From Arthrobacter sp. MYb214 (GTDB lineage: Bacteria > Actinomycetota > Actinomycetes > Actinomycetales > Micrococcaceae): a DNA stretch of 64,000 nucleotides. The notes beneath the pieces were generated by a model. That model did no database searches and was not told where the DNA came from. It worked only from the letters and a program-made list of their open reading frames with translations. The DNA is taken from NCBI RefSeq assembly GCF_002979865.1, contig NZ_PCPZ01000005.1, forward strand, positions 186,001 through 250,000, given 5' to 3'. The translations under genes and the position numbers were made by a program. This document shows positions 26,029-34,542 of this stretch, piece by piece; positions within the stretch are counted from its first letter, which is position 1, and every line of letters starts with the position of its first letter.

Positions 26029-26676
26029 ATGCGCGTACAGGTAGTCGACCACCCACTGGTGGCACACAAGGTTTCGGTTCTTCGTGATAAGAACACCCCA
26101 TCCTCGATTTTCCGCCAGCTGACCGACGAACTGGTCACCCTGCTGGCTTATGAGGCAACCCGCGAGGTGAAAACCGAAAACGTTGAGGTGCAGACCCCGG
26201 TCGCCACCACCACCGGTACCTCCATTGCCAAGCCGACCCCGCTGGTTGTCCCCATCCTGCGCGCCGGCCTGGGCATGCTCGAAGGCATGACCCGCCTGGT
26301 TCCGACCGCTGAGGTCGGCTTCCTGGGCATGGCCCGCAACGAGGCAACCCTGGACATCATCACCTACGCTGACCGCGTGCCAAATGACTTGGCCGGCCGC
26401 CAAGTGTTCGTGCTGGATCCGATGCTGGCCACCGGCGGCACCCTGGCCGAGGCCATCAAGTTCATCTTCGAACGCGGCGCAGAATCCGTTACCTGCATTT
26501 GCCTGATCGCTGCCCCTGAGGGCATCGAGCGTCTGAAGGAAATCCACGGTGGCGATCATCGCGTGCACATCGTGCTGGCAGCGATGGACGAAAAGCTGGA
26601 CGAGAAGTCCTACATCATCCCAGGCCTGGGCGATGCCGGCGACCGCCTGTATGGCGTGACCCCGCCCATTGCCTAG
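26029..26676 (+). CDS. upp: Uracil phosphoribosyltransferase Upp
   Basis: A 215-residue enzyme that makes UMP from uracil and PRPP (pyrimidine salvage). It has [20 protein letters not shown] near the N-terminus, [19 protein letters not shown] and the PRPP-binding loop [18 protein letters not shown], ending with the [10 protein letters not shown] uracil-binding segment. It is monocistronic and converges on the histidine kinase gene. Confidence 0.96.
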   Translation: MRVQVVDHPLVAHKVSVLRDKNTPSSIFRQLTDELVTLLAYEATREVKTENVEVQTPVATTTGTSIAKPTPLVVPILRAGLGMLEGMTRLVPTAEVGFLGMARNEATLDIITYADRVPNDLAGRQVFVLDPMLATGGTLAEAIKFIFERGAESVTCICLIAAPEGIERLKEIHGGDHRVHIVLAAMDEKLDEKSYIIPGLGDAGDRLYGVTPPIA

Positions 26677-26695
26677 TTCCAGCTAAGCGATGTGC

Positions 26696-26729
26696 CCGAA
26701 GGCTGCGGTGACTACACCGCAGCCTTCGG
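26696..26729. terminator. Convergent terminator of upp and the kinase gene
   Basis: A 15-bp stem (26696-26710 with 26715-26729) with a 4-nt loop. The right arm overlaps the last codons of the histidine kinase; TTTC follows on the plus strand. Confidence 0.65.
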
Positions 26730-28223
26730 CGTTTCTTCACCGGTTTCGGGCGTGTCCAGCGGAAGCCGGACCTCGAAGACGGTATCTCCTGGCTGGGAGG
26801 TGACCGTGACGGTGCCCCCGTGGGCTTCGACGATGCTCTTGGCGATCGGCAGGCCCAGCCCGGTCGTGCCATCGGAGCCAGAACGCGCCTTGTCGGCGCG
26901 GGTGAAACGTTCGAAGACCCGAGGCAGGAATTCCGGGGCAATGCCCTCACCGGTGTCGTGAACCCGGATGATGGCTTCATCGGTGTCTTCGTCTTGGTCC
27001 ACCGAAACGGTGACGGTGTTTCCGGCCGTCGTGTGCTTGCGGGCGTTGGCCAAGAGGTTGGTGATCACCCGGCGAAGCGAGGCCGAGTCGCCATTGACAA
27101 TGGTCTGCGGCGCCTGGCAGTCGAACTCCCAATGGTGGTCGCTCGCGGTGAGCTTGAAGTCCTCGGTGATATCCGATGTCAGCGAGCACAGGTCAATTTC
27201 GCTGCGCTTGAACGCATTCTCCTCATCCAGCCGAGCCAGGAGCAGCAGATTCTCAACCAGTGAGCTCATTCGGCTGCTTTGCTGCAGAACGCGGTCCACC
27301 GAGCGCTGCCCGTCCGGGGAGAAATGCTCAGTGGCCGAGAGCAGCTCGGTGTAGCCGCGGATCGCCGAGAGCGGAGTGCGCAGTTCGTGCGAGGCATCGG
27401 CGACAAATTGGCGCATCTGGGCCTGGGACTTCTCGCGGGCGGTCAGTGCGGTGGAGACGTTGCTGATCATCGCGTTCAGCGCATTGCCGACATTGCCCAC
27501 CTCGGTGCCGGGGACTGCATCTTGCGCCGGGACGCGCTGGGTCAGGTCCACCTTTCCTGAATCAAGCTCTTCGGCGGCAACCGAAGCAGCCACGGTGGCC
27601 ACGCGCTTCAGCGAGGCAAGCGAGCGGGAGATCAGCCACGAACCGGCCAGGCCCGCACCGGCGATCAGGATCAAGGCGATGAACAGCGTCAGCCAGGCCA
27701 TGCCGCGCAACGCCAGATCGGTGCTGTGCAGGGGCAAACCGACAATCAGGATGCCGTTGGATCCAGAGTCCTTGACTGCGACGAGGTAATAGTCGCCCAC
27801 AGTCAGGTGGGCACGTACCGGCTTGAACTGCCCGCCGGCACGCAACGTGCTCAGCTCCAGATCCACCATCGGGATGGCATCTTCCTGGCTCAGCTGCTTC
27901 AGCACGCCGGTGCGTTCGTCCAGCACCCCGCCGTTGAAGACGTATTTGTCGACGAACCGCGCGGTCAGCGTGCCGGCGGACTGGCCGGGGGCATCAAGCC
28001 GGGAGTTCACCGCTGGTGCACCCTGCGAATAATTCAGCGCGCGTTCGGTGGTGAGCCGCAGCTGGCTGTTGAGCTGGTCCATCAAGGTCTGGCGCATGCC
28101 CGCGTTATAGAGCAGGCCGAGCAAGACAGATACGGCGGTGACCGAGGTCAGCAGGATGAGCAGCAGTTTGCGCTGCAGCGCGTGCGGCGAGCTCACCCTG
28201 GTATTCGGGGAAAAGAAACTCAT
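26712..28223 (-). CDS. Sensor histidine kinase (OmpR-system type)
   Basis: A 503-residue membrane kinase: transmembrane segment 1 at about 19-39, an extracellular sensor region of about 130 residues, segment 2 at about 174-198, then HAMP. The HisKA motif ASHELRTPLSAIRGY has the phospho-acceptor His 279. The ATPase domain shows the N box (LLANARKHT), the DTGEGI box and GLGLPIAKSIVEAHGG. Its start overlaps the stop of the response-regulator gene (ATGA). The overall pattern resembles TrcS-type kinases. The signal sensed is unknown. Confidence 0.93.
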   Translation of the reverse strand: MSFFSPNTRVSSPHALQRKLLLILLTSVTAVSVLLGLLYNAGMRQTLMDQLNSQLRLTTERALNYSQGAPAVNSRLDAPGQSAGTLTARFVDKYVFNGGVLDERTGVLKQLSQEDAIPMVDLELSTLRAGGQFKPVRAHLTVGDYYLVAVKDSGSNGILIVGLPLHSTDLALRGMAWLTLFIALILIAGAGLAGSWLISRSLASLKRVATVAASVAAEELDSGKVDLTQRVPAQDAVPGTEVGNVGNALNAMISNVSTALTAREKSQAQMRQFVADASHELRTPLSAIRGYTELLSATEHFSPDGQRSVDRVLQQSSRMSSLVENLLLLARLDEENAFKRSEIDLCSLTSDITEDFKLTASDHHWEFDCQAPQTIVNGDSASLRRVITNLLANARKHTTAGNTVTVSVDQDEDTDEAIIRVHDTGEGIAPEFLPRVFERFTRADKARSGSDGTTGLGLPIAKSIVEAHGGTVTVTSQPGDTVFEVRLPLDTPETGEETPKAAV

Positions 28224-28960
28224 GCAGCCGGCTTCAGCACGTAGCCAACGCCACGCACGGTGTGGATCATCGGCTCTGCGTCAACGTCAATCTTCTTGCG
28301 CAGGTACGAGATGTACAGTTCGACGATGTTCGCCTGGCCGTCGAAATCGTAGTGCCAGACGTTGTCCAGGATCTGCGACTTGGATACCACGCGGCGGGCG
28401 TTGTTCATCAGGTAGCTGAGCAGGTCGAATTCGGTGGCGGTCAGCGAAATTTCGCGGCCTGCGCGGGATACGTCGTGCGAGTCCATGTTCAGCACCAGAT
28501 CGCCGACCACCAATTCAGCGGAATCCGCAGTGGCCGCGCCTGAACGTTCCACGAGTCGGTGCAATCGGATCAGGACTTCTTCGAGGCTGAAGGGCTTGGC
28601 GACGTAGTCGTCTGCACCGGCCCCCAGGCCCTCGATACGGTCTTCAACCGCGTCCTTGGCAGTGAGGAAAAGTACGGGGATTTCAGGGAAGTGGGTGCGC
28701 ACCTTGCGCAGCACCTCGGGGCCGTCGAACCCAGGCAGCATCCAGTCGAGAACCAGTACGTCCGGCGCCAGGGAGCGAGCGGTGGCTACTGCTTCGGGCC
28801 CATCGTGGGCCATCGTGGCTTCCCAGCCGAGCATGCGGGTTCCCATGGCGACCAATTCCGCCAATGAAGGTTCATCATCGACCACGAGAACTTTGATTGC
28901 CGTGCCATCAGGGTGAGTCAGCCGGGGCAATTGCGAAGGGGAGAATCGTGATTCATTCAT
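28220..28960 (-). CDS. OmpR-family response regulator
   Basis: A 246-residue regulator. The receiver domain has the acidic pair in VLVVDDEPSLAEL, phospho-acceptor Asp 72 in VLVLDWMLPGFDG, and the conserved Lys in DDYVAKPFSLEEVL. A winged-helix DNA-binding domain follows (SLTATEFDLLSYLMNNARRV, then NIVELYISYLRKKID). It is first in an operon with the histidine kinase and most resembles TrcR-type regulators. A 20-residue extension precedes the receiver. Confidence 0.93.
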   Translation of the reverse strand: MNESRFSPSQLPRLTHPDGTAIKVLVVDDEPSLAELVAMGTRMLGWEATMAHDGPEAVATARSLAPDVLVLDWMLPGFDGPEVLRKVRTHFPEIPVLFLTAKDAVEDRIEGLGAGADDYVAKPFSLEEVLIRLHRLVERSGAATADSAELVVGDLVLNMDSHDVSRAGREISLTATEFDLLSYLMNNARRVVSKSQILDNVWHYDFDGQANIVELYISYLRKKIDVDAEPMIHTVRGVGYVLKPAA

Positions 28961-29328
28961 GTTAATCAGCTTGTCCTATTGCCATGGGCCGAGAATATGT
29001 TTTTGCTGTGTGCCAGCTATGACTATAAGTCGATTTTATGCGGGGAAAACCCGAACCGATAGTGGTTAATTTGGTCAACCCCTAAGAACGACGAATGATT
29101 GAAGCGTGGACGGACCATAGTGATGAATGAATATTCAGGCCTATGAATGGACCGAACATAATGACGAAGTTCTATTGATATGTTGACCATATTGTTTAGT
29201 TAAGCGCTTAGGTAGCCTAGAATTGTCTAAAGTGTTGTGCGTCACGTTTGGAAACATTTGTCTCACTATGTGGACGCAGGTGTTCATTGTTACTTGCAAG
29301 TTGCCAATGTTACGAGGAAACTAGAGGT
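28961..29328. other. 368-bp AT-rich divergent regulatory region
   Basis: It lies between the minus-strand two-component system and the plus-strand small frame and winged-helix gene. It is distinctly richer in A and T than its surroundings and contains the perfect palindrome TAAGCGCTTA (29201-29210). No gene was recognised. Confidence 0.5.
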
Positions 29329-29439
29329 GTGAGTACGGCGCAGGACGGTAAAAGCACCTCGGATTCCAACATCGAGTTGCCCAAGATCGTCCTCAACGAA
29401 TGCTCGGCGTCCATGGCCTCCAAGCCGAATTATGAGTGA
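29329..29439 (+). CDS. Candidate 36-aa peptide gene
   Basis: GTG 29329, 9 nt after a GAGGAA box, opens a 36-residue frame with a polar Ser/Asp-rich N-terminal half and the end IELPKIVLNECSASMASKPN. The single Cys among Ser residues is reminiscent of some ribosomally made peptide precursors, but no modification enzyme lies nearby. It could also be a leader peptide. It is too short to judge by coding bias. Confidence 0.35.
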   Translation: MSTAQDGKSTSDSNIELPKIVLNECSASMASKPNYE

Positions 29440-29574
29440 TTTGTAATCCGATTTTGGGAGTTATTGACGGGAAACCCAACTGCTGAACGTGGACGAAGGC
29501 CGCGAACAGCGCAAGCAAAACCCGAAGCATGAGCGCCAAACCACTTGGCCTTCGCACTAAAAGAGGAAAAGATT

Positions 29575-30360
29575 ATGTCGGCTGGTTCCGGATACGTCCA
29601 CGTTTCAATTCGCAATGCGCAGAACCGCGCAGCAGCTGCACAGCGTTCAGCTTCTGGCAGCTATGCACCAGCGGGTTACCGTCCGCTGCGCGCGGTTTCC
29701 AATGTTCATGAAACACGTGATGCATCGCATCAGCCGGCTAGCACTCCAGTGCAGTCAACAGGCCAGCCAAGCGCCGACACCTCCGCACGCGGCTTCGTGC
29801 TCTACGTGGGCCTGGATGAAACTGCCGCCCAGGCGCAGGGCACCTCGCTGGGCAAGCTGGCCACCCAGGTCCGCGCCTTCCTGGCCACCTTGTCGCCGCA
29901 AGCGCAGACCCATGCCGCCGTGGCACTGGCTCCAACTAGCGCCCAGGGTGAGCCCATCGATGTAGTTCGCCAGGCTTTGGGCGATCCGACGATTTCCCGC
30001 CGGCCACGCGCTGAAGCCCGTCCATCCACCCCGCGCCCATCTGGCGTGCTGATCGACCTCTCGCGCCGCGAAGTCTACCTGGATGGCGAAACCCTGAACC
30101 TGACCTTCAAGGAATTCGAGCTGCTGAACTTCCTCGTGGAAAACGGCACCCGCACCGTAGGCCGCGAAGAGCTGCTGGAAAACCTGTGGCGCAATGCCGA
30201 AGAAGTCCCTAACGAACGCACCATCGACGTGCATATCCGTCGTCTGCGTTCCAAGCTGGGACGCCTGGCCAATACCGTGCGCACCGTACGTGGCCAGGGC
30301 TACCGCTTCTACGAGCACCCAGAAGTTGTTGTCTGGGCAGCTCCGGAATACTCCATCTAG
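29575..30360 (+). CDS. Winged-helix DNA-binding protein without receiver domain
   Basis: ATG 29575, 9 nt after GAGGAAA, gives 261 residues. An N-terminal part rich in Ala, Gln and Ser has no recognised fold, apart from a GFVLYVGLDETAAQAQGTSL segment. The C-terminal 100 residues form an OmpR/PhoB-type winged helix: LIDLSRREVYLDGETLNLTF, then NERTIDVHIRRLRSKLGRLA and VRGQGYRFY. No phospho-acceptor domain is present, so activity must be controlled otherwise. An upstream ATG (29545) would add ten residues but lacks a clear ribosome-binding site. Confidence 0.85.
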   Translation: MSAGSGYVHVSIRNAQNRAAAAQRSASGSYAPAGYRPLRAVSNVHETRDASHQPASTPVQSTGQPSADTSARGFVLYVGLDETAAQAQGTSLGKLATQVRAFLATLSPQAQTHAAVALAPTSAQGEPIDVVRQALGDPTISRRPRAEARPSTPRPSGVLIDLSRREVYLDGETLNLTFKEFELLNFLVENGTRTVGREELLENLWRNAEEVPNERTIDVHIRRLRSKLGRLANTVRTVRGQGYRFYEHPEVVVWAAPEYSI

Positions 30361-30370
30361 CATCAGCTGG

Positions 30371-30414
30371 CAGCAGTGGCGGGCAAACCGGGTTCGGTTT
30401 GCCCGCCACTGCTG
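30371..30414 (+). terminator. Strong terminator after the winged-helix gene
   Basis: A 19-bp perfect stem (30371-30389 with 30396-30414) with a 6-nt loop, just after the winged-helix stop codon. Confidence 0.75.
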
Positions 30415-30429
30415 TCTTAAGCTGGAACA

Positions 30430-30957
30430 ATGAACACCATGCATTCCCGCAAGCTCATGCTGATGCGCCACGCCAAAGCCGACTACCCGCTGGGCGTCGC
30501 GGATCACGACCGGCCGCTGGCGGCCCGCGGGCACCGCGAAGCCCCGGCCGCCGGAGCCTGGCTTGTGGAGAATGGCCTGATACCGGACTACATCATCTGC
30601 TCCGACGCGCTGCGTGCGCGCTCCACCTGCGCCTGGGTGCTTTCCGAACTCGGCGAGAAGGGCCCGACCCCCTATGTCGATTCGCGCATTTTCACCGCAG
30701 GAGTCTCGCAGCTGTGCTCCATCATCAATGAAGTTCCCGATACGGTCAGCAACCTGCTGGTGATCGGGCACCAGCCGGTGCTCCAGGAATTGGCGCTGCG
30801 CTTGGCGGCAATGGACTCGGATGAAGAAGCCGTTTACGAGCTGGCGATGAACTATCCGACCCTGGGAACCACGGTGCTGGAAACCAAGCATCCGTACTCG
30901 CACCTGGATGCCCGTGATGCGCGCGTCACGCATTTCACCGCACCGCGGCCCGCATGA
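30430..30957 (+). CDS. SixA-type phosphohistidine phosphatase
   Basis: A 175-residue histidine-phosphatase superfamily protein. The catalytic RHA motif is in KLMLMRHAKADYPLGVADHD, followed by RPLAARGHREAPAAGAWL. The second conserved His lies in NLLVIGHQPVLQELALRLA. SixA-type proteins are short, as here, and dephosphorylate phosphohistidine proteins. A second ATG is at 30439, so the start could be three codons later. Confidence 0.88.
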   Translation: MNTMHSRKLMLMRHAKADYPLGVADHDRPLAARGHREAPAAGAWLVENGLIPDYIICSDALRARSTCAWVLSELGEKGPTPYVDSRIFTAGVSQLCSIINEVPDTVSNLLVIGHQPVLQELALRLAAMDSDEEAVYELAMNYPTLGTTVLETKHPYSHLDARDARVTHFTAPRPA

Positions 30958-31049
30958 GAGAAGTCTCATCAAGTTTTTTCTAATGCACTAGTCAGCCTGT
31001 AAATAAGCGGTGATCTGCCTTTATGAGAAGCAGATGATAGGCCTCTCAT
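30954..31049. promoter_or_regulatory. Two ATGAGA/TCTCAT inverted-repeat pairs upstream of the P-loop gene
   Basis: ATGAGA-N4-TCTCAT spans 30954-30969 at the sixA stop codon, and ATGAGA-N15-TCTCAT spans 31023-31049. Four half-sites of the same hexamer within 96 bp suggest an operator for the downstream gene. Confidence 0.45.
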
Positions 31050-31184
31050 CGAATACACCTCGCCGCCTCATGAACCGTTCACTTTCAGTTAACCATTGCT
31101 CGTTTCACTGGGAATCGTTGGCAGCACGGCCAGCACCGGCAAACCGCAACGGCGGGCCGGAAACACTGAAAGAGGAATAGGCAG

Positions 31185-32312
31185 ATGGCCATCATCGCAG
31201 AATCACTTCCAACGCAGACCCCCGCAGCGCGCAATGAAGTGCAGCAGCAGATCGATGCACAGCGCGCCCGCACCATCCGCGCTGCCTACACCACCCGCTT
31301 CGTTGCAGCCGAGCTGCAGCGCAATCCGCAGGATTTCGAGATCGTGCGCCGCGCAAACATGGTGCCGCGTGCTGGTGACGTCGTCATCGCGGCTGTGACC
31401 GAGCTAGGCAAGCACACGCGCCTGCAGTCCCCGGTTTCCCGACGCCAGCTGATATTCGTCGGACAGGAAATCATGGTCGCCTACGGCCACCGCTACGCAC
31501 CAGACCAGTTCCTGGCCCATGTGCCGGATAACCTGGGTCCATGCCAGCTGGTTGCAGGCGGCGGTGTCGCCAGCGAAGTCATCGAACAGCACGCCTCGAT
31601 CGATATGGCGACACAGCTGCAGCCCGCAGGCCTGCTGATGCGCCACGGCAAGGTCGTGAACCTGGTGGACTTCGCTCCACTGGGCATCGAGAACGCATCG
31701 CCGCGCGCAGCGCAGGTTGCCGCGCCGCGCCCGCCGGTGATCGCAGTGCTGGGCACCTCGATGAACTCCGGCAAGTCCACCACCCTGGGATGCCTGGTCA
31801 ACGGACTGGTCAACTCCGGCATGGAAGTTGCCGCAGGCAAGGCCACCGGCACGGGTGCCGGCAATGATCCGAACCTGTTCACCGATGCCGGCGCCTTCAG
31901 CGTCTGCGACTTCACCGACTTCGGCTTCCCAACCACCTACCGCTTGGACTACGAAACCGTGCGCGACCTGCTGGTGGCGATGATCCGCGAGCAAAGCGCC
32001 ACCGGCGCAGACGCAGTGGTCATCGAGATCGCCGACGGGCTGTTCCAGGGCGAAACTTCCCGCTTGCTGCGCGACCCGATTTTCGCCGAGCATGTAGACC
32101 GCGTGCTGTTCAGCGCCCAGGACGCTTTGGGTGCCCAGGCCGGAGAGCGGATCCTGCGCGAAGCAGGCCTGGATGTTGCCGCGGTTTCCGGGGTGCTCAC
32201 GGCCTCCCCGCTGGCCGCGATGGAAGCCCAGGCGCAGCTGTCCACCCCGGTCATCGGGACCTTCGACCTGTGCCAGGCAGAGGTTGCCGCCGCCCTGCTG
32301 CCAACCCGCTAG
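31185..32312 (+). CDS. P-loop NTPase, DUF1611/MobB-like
   Basis: A 375-residue soluble protein. The N-terminal domain (about 1-180) has no recognised motif. A Walker A GTSMNSGKSTT is at residues 190-200, followed by EVAAGKATGTGAGNDPNLFT and DAVVIEIADGLFQGETSRLL as a Walker-B-like region. The arrangement resembles DUF1611 proteins and the MobB/dethiobiotin-synthase P-loop group. It precedes an ABC protein by 8 bp and is likely co-transcribed. The substrate is unknown. Confidence 0.65.
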   Translation: MAIIAESLPTQTPAARNEVQQQIDAQRARTIRAAYTTRFVAAELQRNPQDFEIVRRANMVPRAGDVVIAAVTELGKHTRLQSPVSRRQLIFVGQEIMVAYGHRYAPDQFLAHVPDNLGPCQLVAGGGVASEVIEQHASIDMATQLQPAGLLMRHGKVVNLVDFAPLGIENASPRAAQVAAPRPPVIAVLGTSMNSGKSTTLGCLVNGLVNSGMEVAAGKATGTGAGNDPNLFTDAGAFSVCDFTDFGFPTTYRLDYETVRDLLVAMIREQSATGADAVVIEIADGLFQGETSRLLRDPIFAEHVDRVLFSAQDALGAQAGERILREAGLDVAAVSGVLTASPLAAMEAQAQLSTPVIGTFDLCQAEVAAALLPTR

Positions 32313-32320
32313 GAGCCAAG

Positions 32321-33934
32321 ATGCTGGACCAGAAGATCGCCGTTGAGCAGCCGGCGCAGCCTGGGCGCCTGCCGGCGCTGGTAGCGCCGGGGCGGCGGAT
32401 GCTGCTGGCCGGATTGCTCAGCCTGGGCATTCTCGCCGGCTTGCTCTCGATTGCCATCGGCTGGCTGATCGGACAGCTTTCGGCCCGCATCAGCTGGGCA
32501 GCTCTTGGCGCGGTCCTGGGCTTGGTGGGATGCTTCTTCCTGGCCAAGTACGCTGAACGGGTGCTGGCCGAGAAGCTCGGCCAGCATTATGTGGCCCAGC
32601 TTCGCCGCGGGCTGGTCACGCACGCTTTGCGCAGTGCACGCGGTCCGTCCATGGGCATCACCATCGCCCGTTCCACCAACGACCTGTCCTCGATCCGCAA
32701 CTGGATTGTGCAGGGCATGGTCCCGCTGGTCGCCGGTTTGCCATTGCTGATTGTCAGCGGTGCGGGCCTGTGGTTCCTGCATCCGCTCCTGGCCCTGAGC
32801 TTGGCCGCGACCCTGGTGCTCGAGGGCGTCCTGCTGGCGGCCTTGGCCGGGGGTACTTTCCTGAGCGCCAGGACCTTGCGCCGGCACCGTGGGAGCCTGG
32901 CCTCGCGCATTGCCGATACCGTCGCGGCGCGGACAGCTATTGCGGCCGGCGGCGGCGTGGAACGTGAAGTGCAAAGGGTGCAGGACTCCTCGCAGAAGGT
33001 GATCGATGCTTCGGTGCATCGCGCCCGGTTCGCCGCCGCCCTGCGTGGCGGGGCGCTGGCCATTCCGCTGCTGGGTACCGCGCTGGTTGTGGCGGCGGCC
33101 TCGATGGCGCAGCTTCCGCCAGCCGCCGTGGCGACCGCCCTGACGCTGATGGGAATTTGCGCAGGAACCCTGGGCGAGTGGGGCCGCGTGGTGGAGTACC
33201 GGCAGAATTACAAGGCGGGCCGGCGAATCATCGCGCCGCTGCTGGCCGAGCAGGAACGCTGGCGGGCCCGCGAAGAATCTTCGGCAAGCACCCGCGATGC
33301 CAAGGAGCTGATGCTCCAGCCTTCCTCGGTGCGCATCCAGGTGCCCGCAGGGATTGCCGACCAGTTTTCCACCCTGCGGGCACAGCCCGGGGAGCGAATT
33401 GCGCTGCGTGGAAGCCAGGGCCAATGCGCGGCGCTGCTTTCGGCCATTGCTACCGGCGCCCTGGTGCACGGCGCCGACCCGCAGGCCGGGGTGTGGATCG
33501 CCGAGGGGCGCAGCGAGGATCTGCCTGCTGCCGGCCGCCGCAAGCTCGTGGGCTCCGCGTTGGAATCCATGGTTCCCGAGCGCGGAAGCGTCGCCCGTGC
33601 GCTGCGGTATCGCCATCCGGGCGCTTCGCTGCGCAAGGCCGTGGCGCTGGCTGAAACCTGCGGTTTGAAGATGGCCGATTTGCCCGGTGGAGCGGAAGCC
33701 CGCTTGCGCCGGGGCGGCGAACCGCTTAGTTCCGGGCAGCAAGCATCGTTGCTGGTGGCACGGGCGCTGTTGCGCGAACCGCCCTTGCTGGTGGTCGATT
33801 CGCTGCTGACCCGCTTGCCCGATGGAGCCTACGGCGACGTGGCCGAACTGCTCAACGGCTATCCCGGGGTGCTGCTCTTCAGCGCCGGACTGCCTGGCAT
33901 CAGGGAAACCGCCAGCTGGGACGCGCAGGCCTAG
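32321..33934 (+). CDS. ABC exporter-type protein with degenerate ATPase domain
   Basis: ATG 32321, after AGGAGCCAAG, gives 537 residues. The first 310 form an ABC-transporter transmembrane domain (about six helices, with VAQLRRGLVTHALRSARGPS as in CydD/AprD-like exporters). The C-terminal part has the ATPase outline but key residues are missing. The Walker A position reads RGSQGQCAALL, without Gly-Lys-Ser/Thr. Walker B is LLVVDSLLTRL with Ser instead of the catalytic Glu. Only the signature LSSGQQASLLVARALL is near normal. It is probably not a working ATPase and may act as a partner or regulator of the P-loop protein encoded just upstream. Confidence 0.8.
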   Translation: MLDQKIAVEQPAQPGRLPALVAPGRRMLLAGLLSLGILAGLLSIAIGWLIGQLSARISWAALGAVLGLVGCFFLAKYAERVLAEKLGQHYVAQLRRGLVTHALRSARGPSMGITIARSTNDLSSIRNWIVQGMVPLVAGLPLLIVSGAGLWFLHPLLALSLAATLVLEGVLLAALAGGTFLSARTLRRHRGSLASRIADTVAARTAIAAGGGVEREVQRVQDSSQKVIDASVHRARFAAALRGGALAIPLLGTALVVAAASMAQLPPAAVATALTLMGICAGTLGEWGRVVEYRQNYKAGRRIIAPLLAEQERWRAREESSASTRDAKELMLQPSSVRIQVPAGIADQFSTLRAQPGERIALRGSQGQCAALLSAIATGALVHGADPQAGVWIAEGRSEDLPAAGRRKLVGSALESMVPERGSVARALRYRHPGASLRKAVALAETCGLKMADLPGGAEARLRRGGEPLSSGQQASLLVARALLREPPLLVVDSLLTRLPDGAYGDVAELLNGYPGVLLFSAGLPGIRETASWDAQA

Positions 33935-34542
33935 GAGACGGCCGCCGGACGGGTAGCGCGAAGCCCATCCACGGTGAGCAGCACGGCGCGCACCGTTTGC
34001 CCGCGATCCAGGCCGGTCTGCCCCGAGGCGCGCATCCGGGCGGTAAACAAGGCGGCACCGAAAATACTGGTGGCTACCGAGAGCTTCTGGTCGGGCTCGA
34101 GCACGACCAGGCGTTCGAGCACCTCGATGATCAGCCCGGTCACCTGCGTGTGCAGCGGGGTGCTGGCGAACGCAGTGGCGGTGTCCGCGCTCAGCTGCTC
34201 CTGCATCCACAGATGGGCAAAGGAGGGGTAGCTGGCGACGAAGTCCATGGAGAATTCCACCATCTGCCTCAGCGCAAGGTAGGGGTCTTCCCCGGAGGCC
34301 GCACGTGCCAGTTCGCCCATGAGCTTGTGCGCGCCGTAGCTGAGGATCTGGCTGACCAGCTCGTCTTTGGAACCGAAATTGTAGTAGACCGTGCCCTTGG
34401 AAACGCCGGCCGCGGCCGCGATCTCGTCCACCGAGACGGACTCGGGGGAGCGCGAACCGAGCAGCTGCATGGCCGCTTCGAAGAGCTTCTCCTTCGAATC
34501 CGTGGCCCGCACACGGCGGCGTTGGCCCGTTGGCGTTGTCAT
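33931..34542 (-). CDS. TetR-family transcriptional repressor
   Basis: A 203-residue repressor. The N-terminal helix-turn-helix is clear: KEKLFEAAMQLLGSRSPESV, then VDEIAAAAGVSKGTVYYNFG, and SKDELVSQILSYG. The C-terminal domain binds an unknown ligand. It is the last gene of a minus-strand operon (ABC-like, YhgE, TetR) and overlaps the YhgE gene by 4 bp. The large palindrome at 37665-37694, upstream of the operon, is its likely operator. Confidence 0.92.
   Translation of the reverse strand: MTTPTGQRRRVRATDSKEKLFEAAMQLLGSRSPESVSVDEIAAAAGVSKGTVYYNFGSKDELVSQILSYGAHKLMGELARAASGEDPYLALRQMVEFSMDFVASYPSFAHLWMQEQLSADTATAFASTPLHTQVTGLIIEVLERLVVLEPDQKLSVATSIFGAALFTARMRASGQTGLDRGQTVRAVLLTVDGLRATRPAAVS

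Noticed and set aside
29755-30972. A 405-codon minus-strand frame opposite the winged-helix and sixA genes
   Set aside because: No recognisable domain, and both plus-strand genes have clear motifs.
32309-34210. A 633-codon minus-strand frame opposite the P-loop/ABC genes
   Set aside because: It is antisense to well-supported genes, has no family features and shows the Gly/Arg/His bias of a shadow frame.
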